Shown piece by piece: positions 1-12,241 of a stretch of DNA of 64,000 nucleotides (positions are counted from its first letter, which is position 1; the number at the start of each line of letters is the position of its first letter). Under the pieces are notes generated by a model. That model was not told where the DNA came from. It made no database searches and was given only the letters and a program-made list of their open reading frames with translations. Source of the stretch: Symsagittifera roscoffensis. Its lineage: Eukaryota > Xenacoelomorpha > Acoela > Convolutidae. The DNA is taken from assembly GCF_963678635.1 (NCBI RefSeq), contig NC_087067.1, positions 46,550,001 to 46,614,000 of the forward strand, in the 5' to 3' direction. The position numbers and the translations under genes were made by a program.

Positions 1-31
1 AATATCGGCGAGAAAATTTGTCTCATTAAAA

Positions 32-320
32 TTATCCCTGACGGGAAGTTCCGGCCCTAATGCCAAGACTTGTTGTACCAATTTGAGATTTTTTTTTCGT
101 GTTTGAACGAAGCTTGGACAAAACAGCTGGCAGGTTGTCTTGGTGTTCGAACACAATCCGCAAAGACTTAAGCTCCAGCTGGATGTCCTGGTGCAGTGCC
201 TGATATTCGTTGACCAGCTCCGTTCTTCTCTTTCACTTTGAAATAAAACACCTCGTAATATGAATGACAAGAATACCTAAGGGTTGCTAAGTTGTTCCAG
301 GCTGTGGTAGAGGGAGCTAG
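32..320 (-). CDS. 3' end of an unidentified gene (two terminal exons)
   Basis: Two minus-strand exons can be joined in phase. The first (320-277) follows a GTAGCAG acceptor and ends at an AG|GTATTC donor. The last (227-32) ends in TAA at 34-32. Together they read about 79 residues, for example WNNLATLRRTELVNEYQALH near the junction, then an alpha-helical, Gln/Leu/Glu-rich stretch and a basic Ser/Lys tail. No upstream exon or start codon is evident between 321 and 837. The 5' part is therefore missing, very short, or lies beyond the CUB-LDLa gene, which would then be nested in an intron. I do not recognise the family. The last exon is the better supported; the 44-base exon is tentative. Confidence 0.4.
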
Positions 321-837
321 CTGCTACAATGTAGACAATTTCAATTCTAACATGATAAAATTAATATAAAAAGATTTTTCCTCTAAAAAGATTTTTTCCG
401 CTAAAAAAGGGGGAATAAACTTGAAATTAGGAGAGACTGTAATTGAGAATTGGCTCAACGCCGTAGGGTTTCAAAATGTTACATCTAAATATTTTGAGAA
501 TGCGTTAAAATTGTAAATTTAAACAAACGTTTTCGCACATTTTTGTGCCAAAGCGTTTGTAACCCTGTTCATTTCTATGTGCAATTTTTTTAGAAAGAAA
601 AAAATATGAAGGATTCTGTACACATCTCTGTACACGATTTACTGTTTCCTCATTGAAGTTAAAACCAGTTTAAAATCTAGCGCTGGTCTTCTGAGGTTTT
701 TCGCAAAATTTACATAACGAGATAGAGGAAATTCAAAATATATATTACGAACGTTTTGTCAACTTAAATAACGTATTTACATGAAATCATCAGTGAAGTT
801 ACCAGTCGGATTATTATGATTCAGTCTAAGATGCTGT
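321..837. other. gene-free stretch
   Basis: AT-rich sequence between the putative 3' exons and the stop codon of the CUB-LDLa gene. It should contain the 3' UTR and polyadenylation region of the latter. I see no convincing exon, RNA gene or repeat in it. Confidence 0.4.
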
Positions 838-3800
838 CTACAGTCCGGGATTCTTTCGATAGACCGGGGCTTTAAGATTTGGGTTTATTATCTTTTTGCC
901 ATCAGCCCCGACAATTATGTTCTGCTTCTTTTTCCTCTGTCGGAGACGTTTACTTTCATCTTGGCATATTACTCTGACACAGAATGCCAGAATTACGCTG
1001 AAAATCATACAGGAGAAAGACAAGATTGCAATCACCAAAGCGTAGTTGTCCAGTATCAGTTCCAAAACTTCCTTGAAGAAATCCAAGGCAGCTAAAACAG
1101 CGCATAATGATAAATATTAAAATTCGATGTACAAAATTAGATATAACGTATGCCTCGTAATTTAAGATACCATCATCGTAGACGCAGTTGGCCTCGTCGG
1201 AATTGTCGCCACAGTTGTCTAGCTTGTCGCATCTAAGAACTTGCGCGATGCAGTTTCCATTGTTGCAAAAGAATTCACTGCCCTCGCTGTAGCAGGAGCC
1301 TGTAATTTTTTTAAGTTCGATTTTAAATCATTCAGCCTGAGAATGCCCAGCATCCCTCACCCAGCATCCCAATTAATATAGCCCAGCATCCCTCACCCAA
1401 CTCAATTAAGTAAATCAGATAAATAAATATATAAACATACTCAGTGTTATTGCCTCAATATATTCAAATTTTCATGCATAACTCTTATAAAGCGCTTAGT
1501 TCAGTATACACAAAATACGAATACACGTTTGCAAGAATACACTCGGCGAATAAAAAATGAACATAAAGTCAAATAGAATACGAAAACTGGGAGGGCTATT
1601 TTTTTTGCTATTAGGCACGGGTAGGCTATAATGGGAAAGACCTCAATGCAGATATTGAGGTGAGTTATACTAACTTCCAGTCGATTTGTAGAACGACGTG
1701 AAAGCAAGTTCGAATCCAGTACCCTCCACCGCAATGTCGGAGATGAATCGCACCAATGCGACGTCGCTGTTTTCAGTAAAGTAGTCGTAGTCATCTGTTT
1801 TGGCTACGTACAAATCCGAGCACAATCCAGTGTTGTATTCACTCGCAGTCAGAGCACGGCTCTCCAGCTTCTGCTCGAAAATTTCGACCTAAAAGGATCA
1901 CTACTTTTTGTGAGATCACGGGCTAACTCCACTCAATTAGCTATGGCTTTTTGAAGATATTAATGAGATTTAAAAGTATGAGAATTTTCAGCGGAAATAA
2001 TTGGAAATTGTGAAAAAGGACCTCTTTTTGTTCTATTTTTCTTCGATATTTTTCTTCGAAATCTGAATAATTCCAAATTGAATGTGGCTGTATAAAATAA
2101 CAAATTTTGTGTAATTGCGTGCTTTTTGTAACTAAATTTGCAGTTTGAAGAACGTTTGATATCCGCGTTCTGAAAGAACTAGAGGAACATTCTGACATGG
2201 GCATTGAGTGGTAGATGCATGGCTATTTATTCATTTTCACTGTTTTTTTTAAAAAAAAAACTGATTAAAAGCTAAAACAAATTCTTTAGTGCTTATTTAC
2301 AACCAAAATTTTTGATATAAAATAATGTCATACGTAGTCCGAATATTCTGGTTAGTATTAGTGTCAAATTGGCTTATATGTACTTGACCTTATTTTCAGA
2401 AGCTTCAAATTTTTATGCTATTTTTTAATGCTAAAGTTGCGTTTCCCAAATTGAATATGTATGGCTTATAAAACTGAGCTCGCTTTTGTTTGTTGTATTC
2501 ACTATTTTGTAGCGCATTGTGTTTGTTGATCGCTGTGTTGCGAAGCTGTGCTTCACCTCTGTGTCTGATCTTGTGTTTTAATACGAGTCCGCTGTTTTCC
2601 AATCCAAATTGCACATTTCTGTGCTATTTTTCTGGTCTCGAAGAATATCATCACGGTCTCGCTCGCAAAGTTCGATGTTGCACGATAATGAAAATAGGAG
2701 TCTCTATTAGAAACCTCAGGACTTAGGCAAACGGACCGTGCTAGCCAGAAGAAGCCAAACTGGACTCGCTTCTACTCGGTCGTGTCGACGCATTGTGGAC
2801 GAACCAAATCTGATCTTATGAACCTTTGAAGGCAGTGTGACTATTGAAGTAGACTGGGCTACGTGTTTTAATCTGGCTTTTGAAATTCAAGGGGGAACAT
2901 GGCCAGTAACAGCTTCTGCAAATGAGCTTCGGCTTAACTGAGACAAAGCCTTTCTATCTTCTAGCAGATGTGTGACGCCGTCGTTGTTGACGGAGCTTAA
3001 CAATCGGAAATTTCTTAGCTCTCTTATTACACTTGCGAGCGTATTGTGTTAGTACGGACCTTCTTTTTTTCTTACCTAACTCGCATTTAAAAATTCATTT
3101 AAAGTGTTTTCTTATTAGGTGGCACTTTTGCTACAATCACGATCTGTAGCATTGGAAGTTTCATATCATCTGTTCTCTGCTGCTGTGTTTATGGCTAGTT
3201 TTTTTTTCATTTATGAAGTGTCCGTGGGTGAGTGGTTAGTGCGTGAGACCCCTCATTTCTAAGTCGCCGAGCAAATCCGAGACATGGCAAAATTTTAAAT
3301 TTTAACTAATTCGAGGCGTATTTCTACTTTTTATTTGCACTTTATGCAGGTGCTTTTAGTTCTCGCTAGTGTTTGCGAAGCGAAGTTTCGACTGTGTTAA
3401 TATTCATGATAAATATATCAATTGAACATTTCCTGTGTAAATCAAACACTCCTAGATCAACCTCTGATGTACATCCTAACAATTTTTGATACTAATTTTT
3501 AATATTGCCAAAGAGAAAAACGAGAAACGGCTTTTATATCTATCTCTTTGGCTTTAAAATAGTAGAAATCAAAGCCTTAGATTGCTCACATAATCGCCGC
3601 ATGTTCCACTCCACGGCCACTTGTCGGGAACGTCGAATCGGACGAATTTGAATCCGACGTACGACTTGAAGTCGGAGTACTGCTGCGAAGTGGGCAGTTT
3701 ATTCGCCTGTACCAGAATCGTGCTGTTTAAATCCTTGGGGTATTTGGTCTTCTTAGCCCCGACGTAGATTGTTCCCCCGTACTCATCATCCACGTTTAGA

Positions 3801-4681
3801 AGCCGATCTCGAGCTGTAGAGATGTCAACTGAAGTAAAAAAAAACCCACTCGTCTGCTTGTGGTCTCTAGGTTTGAAATATAATTTAGTTTGAATACAAA
3901 AATGCAACTTTACACTTAATTAAAAATCTTTGAAATAATGAATTTTTAATTTGTTATTTCTAAAATTCTCAAATACTGATACAACCAGGGTGACCACTTG
4001 GTCACTGTTTTAGTGACCAGTCACTATTGGTCACTATTTTTTCAATGGTCACTAAAAGTCACTATTTACAACGGTTTTTGGTGACGGACTCTAAAATTTT
4101 TCTAAAGGCGCCTTTGGCGCCAATATATACAATATTCAGGGGGAGCGCGCACCGAAAAAACGTATTTTTTTTTCAAAATTTTTCAAAAAGTGCCTAAAAC
4201 TGACTTTTTCAGCCTGTTTATTGAAAATTATGCCTACGGCGCAGAAACTTTGACCAAAACAGGGACTTTTTAGTTCTTTGGCAGAGCTTGAAAAATTAAT
4301 TTGGCGGGCCTAAAAAAAGGTCGACAAAAAATTCGAAAGTTGTCATAGTCACCATTTTTCTCTCAAAAAAGTGGTCACCCTGTATACAACAACCCACAGA
4401 TAGCAAACTTCAGTGCAAGGACGCTTGTTGGACAGAGAGTAGAAATTCAACCTCGAGCGCAGTCATGTAAATTTGCGCAGCTGATTACTTCGAATATTTT
4501 TTTAAGTGCTTGTTACATTACGAAGCTATATTTTTTCAAAAGAGGTTATTTAATTCATATCTATCCTTGCGTAATCGACGTTCTAAATCTACTTACTTCT
4601 TTTGTACTTCTCTGCACAAGTCGAAATAATATACAGGGCTAAAAAGACTAGCGTGCAGCAATCTTTCCGAAAGTTCACCAT
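838..4681 (-). CDS. CUB-LDLa single-pass membrane protein, five exons
   Basis: Exons on the minus strand: 4681-4597, 3828-3590, 1888-1675, 1299-1171 and 1091-838. They give 921 coding bases, 306 residues, with all phases matching. Residues 1-22 are a signal peptide (basic start, hydrophobic core, Cys-Ala end). Residues about 29-177 form a CUB domain, with CGDYVEIF in the middle and GTGFELAF near its end. Residues 182-218 form one complete LDL-receptor class A repeat: six cysteines (182, 191, 196, 203, 209, 218) and the calcium-cage motif [11 protein letters not shown] hydrophobic transmembrane span (about 240-261) is followed by a 45-residue cytoplasmic tail starting with a very basic RQRKKKQ segment. 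CUB-LDLa ectodomains of this type bind extracellular ligands or co-receptors (NETO-like layout), but the ligand cannot be read here. The start ATG at 4681 is the first in frame and leads straight into the signal peptide. Intron 1 holds a hAT-type MITE and the 1.7-kb intron 2 holds a SINE. Confidence 0.88.
3057..3405 (+). repeat. tRNA-headed SINE, family S1
   Basis: Member of a dispersed family that recurs on the plus strand at about 13225, 14140, 23535, 25640 and 33395. Shared blocks in order are: an ACTCGCA leader, TAGCATTGGAA, a tRNA-like head with a GTGAGTGG-type A box, then CTAATTCGAGGC, TTTCTACTTTTT, and a tail built on TCTCGCTAGTGTTTGCGAAG. It lies in intron 2 of the CUB-LDLa gene, antisense to it. 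Confidence 0.7.
3986..4382. mobile_element. hAT-type MITE, 397 bp
   Basis: It begins CAGGGTGACCACTTG and ends with the inverted AGTGGTCACCCTG. Flanks are 8-base target duplications GATACAAC (3978-3985) and TATACAAC (4383-4390), 7 of 8 identical. Eight-base duplications and a CAGGG start are hAT hallmarks. The ends carry many GTCACT motifs. The core (GGCGCCTTTGGCGCC, then a GCCTACGGCGCAGAAA-type block) is shared with other repeats at about 12300, 42500, 44700 and 45650. It has no coding capacity and sits in intron 1 of the CUB-LDLa gene. Confidence 0.85.
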
Positions 4682-5109
4682 TTCTTAAGCGTAAGTTTCT
4701 AAATTTTGGATATTATTTTTAATTTGTTTTCAGAAGTATTTCCATGGTTTCTGCGCAACTTAAGCGTGATTAATTATTAAACTATAGTGGCAGATGATTA
4801 CCACATAAGATTTGGTCAGCGCTTATTGAATTTTTCATGAAATTTTTTCTCAAACTTGCAGGTGGTCTCGAAAATCGTGTTGGAAGAATTTTTTTTCCAT
4901 AATATGAAAATGCTCACACTGTTCTTGGTTTCACTTTTGAAGCGTTTAATTATTCATACATCTTGCAAAATTTTGTCCTGACTACTAGTTGTACTATAAA
5001 ATTGAACAGGGAAGCTCATTTTCGGTTTCTACGCTCAAACTGATTTGGAAAAAGTTTTTTTTTCAGCTTTAACTAAAACTGTTTGTAAATACATGAAATA
5101 AATTAGTTT

Positions 5110-6896
5110 TTAAACAATTTTAGTGCGCAAGTTAAGTTTCGAAGCAAGTGCATTTATTTGTCTTCTATCAATTTTAACGTTTTGATTTTTTCGTTCCTCA
5201 TTTGCGAAGAACTTCTCCAACTGAGACGGCTGTTGTCGACGTTTGGATAATGGAATAATCGGCTGGAATCTTGCTACTTCGGTTTGCTTAAAGTGGCCCC
5301 CTGGATGATGCAGTTGGTGTCTGATGATTTTGTTAGGAGGTGTCACTCTCGTGGCAACCTGAAGTGAAAGGTGGAGGTCAACTTCGGAAAGATTTTTTGT
5401 CTATATAGGCTGGGATGGTGTGAAATTTTACCCTTTAAGCGACAAATAAGGGTAAAAATGTTAAATAACGGCAAAAAAATGAAATAAGTGGATAAAGGTT
5501 CTGTTTTTTTTTTATTTTTGTTATTATACTTATATTTTTTGAGTTGTTTTTGGTCAATTTTTTGAAAGTTCTCTGGTATTTTTAGAACCAAAATTACTAC
5601 TTCAAATTTTGATTGATGTCGATAAGTTTAATTTAGCACCAATATCAATTTCAAAATAATTCGCTCTCCAGAGAACCAGCAGAGTTATCAAACGTATCTT
5701 CTCGATCTAATCATCAATATAGTCTAAAAAGTGATATTCTCAAACGAAGTTTTCTCGACACAATATAAATGTTTGTGATAAGTTTCAGCAGTTGGAGTTG
5801 CGATTGAAAGAAATTGATGTATAAAGAAGGTACATAATTTTTGTGAATCCTGATTTTTTTGGAAAAAGAAAGCAACCAAATTCATCTTTCTTCCCGCCTT
5901 CTTTTCTAGGAGCTGTTTTGACATTTAGAATGGCAAAGTATTGACATTTAGAATGGCTAGCCGGATGATTAAGTAATGCTTGTTTTATGAATTACTAAAT
6001 AGGCGACTAATTTTCACTTTTGATGTGATCTGAGAAAGCTTTGAAAATCATGACATCTCTCGAAAAGATTGTGAACATGGCAATATTGTACAAACCATTG
6101 TAGATGGGCGAGCTGGTGCCAAGTCACTGGCTTCGCTCAAAAAGTCTGGACAGTTAATCAGGTAGTTTCTAACAACAGTATTGCAGTCCCAGCTTAAGTG
6201 ACCATCCTTGTTACTTATAACTGTAATCCCATGAGTAGCTCGTGGAACTACAAAATGCTGTAAGGTTACATCGGGATCATCAGTTTGAGTACTCATAGAA
6301 GTAACCAAGGAATCCGTATCGTCCAAGGCTCTGGAAGTCTTCGGAGTCCTGGGGTGTTTTGGCTCCATAGGCATTACTTCTTTTGGTGTTGAAGGGAATC
6401 TGCCAAATCGGGATCTCGTCTTTTGACTCAAGTATTGATTCAATAACCGTTTTCTTTCTAAATCTTTTTCAAATATCTCCATTGAGGATAAAACTCGGTT
6501 TCTGCGCACTTTGTTGATTTTGGAAACAAAGAAGTTGTTAAGAAGGTCATCTGTATCAATTTCCTGATCGGTTGGAAGGGAAGGCTTGGTGTAGCGTGAA
6601 AAGTGACCAAGTGAATTTGAAGACATAGTTGATTTGTAGTCTGTTAAGTCTAAATTGTCAATTGAATAAAGAATTTCTGCTTCATCATTGCGTTTTCGTG
6701 ATTTGCGATGTTCGGTTTTAGTTCGCCGACTTGAATTCGATATCACGCGGTTGGTATCCGGTTCTCGAGATTTGGATATCCGGTAATGTTCTATGGAGTA
6801 CAGATCTTTTTTATGGTCCGGGAAATCGTTATCTTTTTGAGCCATAGTTAAGCTCTGTCCAACTGACTGTGCTAATTGTGAAAATTCTGTGGTCAT
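5110..6896 (-). CDS. unrecognised charged, low-complexity protein, two exons
   Basis: Exon 1 runs from the first in-frame ATG at 6896 to 6096 (donor ATG|GTTTGT). Exon 2 runs 5358-5110 (acceptor CACTTCAG|GTTGCC, stop TAA). The join is in phase and gives 349 residues. The reading frame stays open upstream to 6971 without another ATG, so the 5' part may be untranslated or reached by an unseen upstream exon. The protein is rich in Ser, Arg, Lys, Asp and Thr. It has basic clusters such as RRTKTEHRKSRKRNDE, a proline-rich STPKEVMPMEPKHPRTPK segment and a basic C-terminus. No signal peptide, membrane span or catalytic motif is visible. It looks largely disordered. I do not recognise the family; the exon pair is supported by an open frame far above chance length and by matching splice borders. 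Confidence 0.65.
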
Positions 6897-6999
6897 TTTC
6901 TGTCCAACCGAGAGAAAAAATGCTTTGAACAAAGATTTTAGTGTAGTAATTCGACCAGAAAATAAATCCACCTCGTCAAGTTAAACCTTTTAGTAGTAG

Positions 7000-9834
7000 C
7001 TGGAGCTAAAATGTATAAAATAATTTAAGTGCTCGTCCCCGTCTGTTTTAACTGAGATTTGTTATAGCTGCACTTCAGAAAAAGCACTAGATAAAACATT
7101 GCTTTCAATTGAAAGAGATGTAATTTAAGCGCAGTTTAGCTGTTTGAGTTGGAAGTATATCAGAATGTTCTATCAATCATATGAGTTTTTAATTTGATGT
7201 AGCTTCGCACCTTCTGTTTTCGACCGACAGCTCAATAGAAGTAATGATCCATTTTAAGTGAAAATCTTCAGGTTAGTTCTGAAGCAGCCCTAAAAATGTA
7301 CATTCAAAGGTAAGTTAATAGGCATTTTTATCGTGATGTCGATATAGTCAACGCAATAAAAGTTTCAAAAACACGTTTTGTGGTTTTTTTGCGGTATCAG
7401 CAATCGTTGTTGGACATATCTCTTAGTCTTTTTTTTTTCGCGCGGTTATTACAGTTCAAATTTTATTCTCAAGAGATGCTCTCTTTATTTTTTTAAAAAT
7501 CGTATTTAAAATTGCTGGCCCCAAAAAACTAGAAGGTTCCCCTCTGTAAATATGGGGCTACGTCTTTGATATTTTTTGATTTTTTATTGATATCAATAAT
7601 ATATTAATATATCAATAATATAATACTAAAATTTTCTCCCTAAAATATTTTGTTCACAGGACTCATCTCCTGAATCCTGGACTCGTCTTAGCTTCCTTTA
7701 TTATTAATTCAATCAACCATCTGGCGTGGAGGTAACTCATCTGCTTGAAACGGCAAAGGCTTGTGGTTCTCATCCGATCGGTACCTTTTTTGCAAGCTTG
7801 AGTTTTTCTGCTTTTTCGGGCTTTGGTCCATCTGTTTCGTTTTGTCGGCTTCGTGCCCGTATCCCAATCTTCTTGAAGGTTCAACTTTTTTTATCACTCT
7901 TATTCTTGGCAACAAAGCTCGGGAGTTTGATTCTAGTCGGGACATGGATCTTGCAAACTGAAAATTTTCGGCCCATTAGATTTTTGTTTGTCTGCTTATT
8001 TTTGCGGGCTCAGTTCCAGCAGAAAGGACTATTTTGAAAGGTCGGCTTCTTTCCAGCATTCCGGAAGCTTCTTGTTAAGTTTTTCATGGTGCAGTTAATT
8101 TGTTTCGGACTTTTTTTGGCTTTTCTGCAATGTTTTTGACAATAAAGGTTTTTGGTTTTTTTTTGATTTTCTATTTTTTCATTTCATTTTAATCTTAGCT
8201 ATTCATTTTGTAGCGCAAGTGGTGCGAAGCTCAGCTTCGGCTCTGTTTTTAAATGATTATATTATGTTATAAGACGAGCACCTAATTTTTTCAACCTAAC
8301 TCGCTTGAACTAGTTCGCAACTTTTGTGCTCAATTTCATCAGCGAGCAATTAATTAAGTACACGTGCTTTATCTGCTTTATTATGATTGTTTTATAGTGC
8401 TGGGTTCTTGCTAAAAGATAGTTTGTAATTTCTATACGTCAGCTAGGGTATTTAGCTCGTTCAGGACGATGCATGCTTCCTTATTTGGAGGTACCTAATT
8501 TGAATTTCGTAATTGGATAATTTTCGTTATTGTTTTGGCTGAGTGGTCAAGTTCTTTAGTAAAATGATGCCAGAAAGTGGGCTTGATCCAGGCAATCGCA
8601 GAGTTTGCAGAGTAATGTTCTTTTCCGCTTAACTCTCGTTAAATCTTTCTTGTCCCTTTTTGCCGTTTTTGATGCTGGTTTTTTCGAACTGCAGCTTCGC
8701 CTCTATGTAATTTTTTGTCCTTCAAAATGCTCCCAGTTTTTTTGATGCAGTGAAAAGTTTGTTTTGTAGATGAAATTTGACTGATTTGCACCTATCGTAT
8801 TTTGAAATTTATTGATTACAAATTATGAGGCTTTTTGTATTGAGGCGTGTCGGTACCCTGATAATAGCTTGCGAAAAGGATCTCACACGTGATTCTTGCT
8901 CTAGGTGTACCGCTGCCTGTAGCAGTTGTTGTCAATAATTTTTTATATAGCTAAATATCACTGCTGGAAACAATCAATGATCGCAAATTGGGCAAAAAAA
9001 TTAAATTCAGTTATTGCAATTTCATTCTCACAAAGCTAGCATTCTTTGTTCACTATAAAAAAAAATGCGTTCCAAGTTTACTGGAAAAGCAGTTTTCTCC
9101 GTGGCTTCCAATCAGTTTTAAAATACGTTCCAGATTATCTGGCGTTCATTGTAAGCAATTTTTTTTGACAGCGCATGATCTTACGGCAATTTTCTGCGGA
9201 ACATTTTGCTCGTCACCAATTTTTCGATAGTTCTATCATTTTACATACGGAAGCAAGTGTGTTGTAATCGGCAACCAGACTTTTGCCATTAAACATTTTT
9301 TCTTACTGTTAGAACTAGTCAAATCTGGGAAGATAACTTCATTGTCATTTCTGAGCATGCATGATTTTAATTTTCCTTCGGTTCGAATTATGTGTTTATG
9401 TTGGTTGGAAGCCATCTCGACTTTTCAGATTTTTCTTGTTCTTTGTTTTCATTTAAACTGTGTATTCGGTTTCAAAGTTGCGACTTATCTTAATTCGATT
9501 TTTTTTCGCGTCAAATCGGTTCTTTTGAAGGGCTGTGGTAATATTTATCTCGTGTGTGCGCAAGGTGTATTAGAATCATAAAAACTTCAACTTCGATTTT
9601 CGAAGTTTTTTTGTAATCCAAAATTTTCTGATATTTTTTTTGGATTATTGGGCGTCTACTCAAGTTTTGGTGACACAGTTACCGATTCATGAATGTTGTT
9701 TCAATGCCTGTTTTATGCTTTAAATTGCTAGACGTGTTTTTTATCAAATGAACTTCATTCGAGACAAGCAGTAAATTTTGAGAGACTCTTTGTCTGGCCT
9801 CTGCGAAAAAATTCTTTTGTTTTTTTTTGTGTTA
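7000..9834. other. gene-poor intergenic DNA
   Basis: Between the minus-strand gene ending at 6896 and the LTR element I find no supported gene. The stretch 7660-8040 is less AT-rich and has long overlapping frames on both strands but no family match or splice pattern. Around 8296-8720 pieces of the S1 SINE are recognisable: an ACTCGC leader, TTGGCTGAGTGGT near 8535 and a GCAGCTTCGCCTCT tail near 8690. Confidence 0.4.
8296..8720 (+). repeat. diverged S1 SINE relic
   Basis: Leader (CCTAACTCGC), A-box-like GGCTGAGTGGT and the terminal CAGCTTCGCCTCT motif occur in the same order as in better preserved S1 copies. They are separated by inserted or diverged sequence. Confidence 0.4.
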
Positions 9835-9881
9835 GTAATTGTGGTACTGTGTAGTACTGTTGCCACAGTAACCTTGGAGAA

Positions 9882-11644
9882 CACATGGGATACCAGAATT
9901 GACACACATGGGATACCAGAATCGATCAAAACGGATCAGTTTTCAGGATTTAAAGGAAAAGCAATGAAAAAATTTTGCACAGAAAATAATATTTCTCAAA
10001 AATTCTGTCCAGTCGGTGATCATCGAGGATGTGGCTTGGTCGAACGCACAATACAAACTATTAAACGAAGATTGGGTGTAATGCTTCTCGAGGAAAATGT
10101 ACAGTCGATTAAGCTGTGTCTGAGCACAATAATTAGGGATTTAAGATGGAACAAACAGAAAACGATCAAATTGTCACCATTTGAGGCGCATTTCGGTCGA
10201 TTGCCAAAAACGGAATTTAAAATTGTAAGAGATAAATTTCTTAATGATTCTGATCGTTTAGATAAAGAACATTTGGAAAGATCGGCGTTAACAGCTTAGC
10301 AGTTGAAGAGACGCATTGATCAATCGAGAGACAAATTTGTAAAATCATCCGAAAAGGCCAAAATAGTCGGGACGTCAGCCCACTATTTTTGCGTAATACT
10401 ACGGCAGCTAAAGAAAGGGCCAGAGCAAAGGAACTGAAGCAGCTACTAGAGGCCAATGCGCGATAAATCCCGAACTGAGAAAAGAACTACTATATTCAGG
10501 GGAGCGAGGATAAACAGCATACAGTGACTGACAATTTTTCGGGTAACTTCCTTCGCAAACACGAACAGAAAAAAAGTGGAAAAGCCCTAACAATACCTCT
10601 AAAAGGGAAAGTTGTATCGGAGACACCTTCGACAGTAAAAACGGCTGCTGGTGCAGTTTATCGGAAGAGCGACATAGCGAGATCAAAACTGCCTGTACAG
10701 CCCAGAATAGAAGGTTCGGAGAAAAAGAGAAGCCCAACAGGGGAAGAACCAAGAAGTAAACAACAAGAGACAGTAACACAGGATGAAGACGGTGACAGTG
10801 AGTCGGCCGAAGAACATGACGTAAAAGATCAGGGGCCAAGAGACCAGGAAATAGAAGACAGTTGGTTGGTGGACAAGTTTCAAAATTCGCTTAGCATAGT
10901 AACGTCGAAAGATACTAAGACGGGCGGGGGCATTAACCTAGGAGGGAAAAAAATAAGCCAAATCGAGCGGGACCGTTCGTACATAACCCGAGAAGCTATC
11001 AGAGCAAGTCCACAACGCAAGAACCGAGGAAACCAAAAGCTGCCAAAACAGCAACAAAAGAATCTAAAAAGCGGGATACAAGCAATGAAGAAGTCTACAT
11101 TGAGTCGTCTGCTCCTAAGGAAGCATCAGTGAGTAAACTCATTACCCGACAAACCGAAGAAAAAGAAATTCTGGACACATTCCAGAATAAGAACATGACA
11201 TCTAAAGAATGGGAGGCACTCACAAATCAGGTCTTGACCAGAGGGGGACAAAAAGAAGCGGAAAAATTACTAACTCAACAAGCAGGACCAGTCGATACTA
11301 GTCCCCCACCTGGGTTTTCTGACGAGTCGGACAAAGAAGAGGAGGAAACGACAGTTAGGAGGAGTAACAGACAAACGAAGAACCAGGGGCCAAAGAGATA
11401 TGGTAGCCCAGTATCCCATTCGGTCAAACTTATTAGTTGTGAGGACGACGTCACGGAGATAAATTTGGCAGCACTAGAGGCCTACAGAACGAGATTAGCG
11501 AATTTAAATCTCAACAACAAAGAAAGAACGCCGGAAAACAACACGTTCAACCTACTAGAAAGACACCTATTCAAACGAAAATTTGGGGCTGCATCGTTGG
11601 ACGATTCCGGTCGTGGAATGCTGCTAGAAACAAAGCGGAAGTAA
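9882..11644 (+). pseudogene. Gypsy-like integrase and polyprotein C-terminus remnant
   Basis: Bases 9882-10299 encode the second half of a retroelement integrase core. Visible are a KTDQFSGF block, the GCGLVERTIQTIKRRL block with its Glu, and SPFEAHFGRLPKTEF, typical of Gypsy-type elements. The frame stops at 10297-10299. Two further open frames (10524-11132 and 11129-11644, overlapping with a frame change) continue the C-terminal region. They are very charged and end in an RRSNRQTKNQGPKRYGS block like the tails of Gypsy polyproteins. The N-terminal catalytic part and all upstream enzymes are absent, so it cannot be autonomous. Confidence 0.75.
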
Positions 11645-11763
11645 AGAAAAACAAAGGATACTGAGTCAAACACTAAACAACTTAGTAAACTGAGATACAA
11701 ACTCATATATTGATTATAAAATTTTATAAGGTATTATATAAAATTTTGTTGTCTTCAGGGGAA

Positions 11764-12021
11764 TGTGGTACTGTGTAGTACTGTTGCCACAGTAACCTTG
11801 GAGAATAAGTGGTATTAATATTCTGTTATGTATTGTTATTATTGTTCAAGGCCATCCATGCAGGCCGAACGCAACAGTCATTTGGACGTTGCTATCTGAA
11901 AGAGATATGAAAAGATAAACATGATCTCTAAACAAAAACCAAGTTTCACAAAGAGTTAAATTACAATTTATTACTCTTCTGTTTTATCATTAACTAACAC
12001 CCATAGCATAGGATTACCACA
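11764..12021 (+). repeat. 3' LTR of the deleted retrotransposon
   Basis: Inverted ends TGTGGTA...TACCACA, 258 bp, right after a polypurine tract and followed by the GTAAT target duplication. Its first 42 bases are identical to 9840-9881. Confidence 0.88.
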
Positions 12022-12241
12022 GTAATATAAAGCTGCAGATCTTTTGCTGTCGTTTCTGTATTATTATATTTTGCTATCAGTCAGGGCAATGCAACGGGGA
12101 ACAAACCGCAGCTGTTTTATAGACAGCAGAATCGTTAAGTTTTATCTTCTTCAAATTTCCATCTACTGGTTTTTTCACATAGATCTAATCTTGGCTATGT
12201 GTTTATACTGAACAGCTGCATCGATTATTAGATGTATTTAA

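Larger units (their letters stand above)
9840..12021 (+). mobile_element. internally deleted LTR retrotransposon with target duplications
   Basis: The 3' LTR (11764-12021, 258 bp) starts TGTGGTA and ends TACCACA, and is preceded by a purine tract AGGGGAA. The 5' end (9840-9881) matches the first 42 bases of that LTR exactly. It then jumps directly into integrase coding sequence, so the rest of the 5' LTR, primer site, gag, protease, RT and RNase H are missing. Both ends are flanked by the same 5-base duplication GTAAT (9835-9839 and 12022-12026), so the outer borders are original. A 20-base block with ACACATGGGATACCAGAAT is repeated in tandem just after the junction. Confidence 0.9.

Noticed and set aside
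7663..8037. Overlapping open frames on both strands as a gene
   Set aside because: No ATG-led frame with splice borders or recognisable motif; the openness is explained by lower AT content and mirrored frames.
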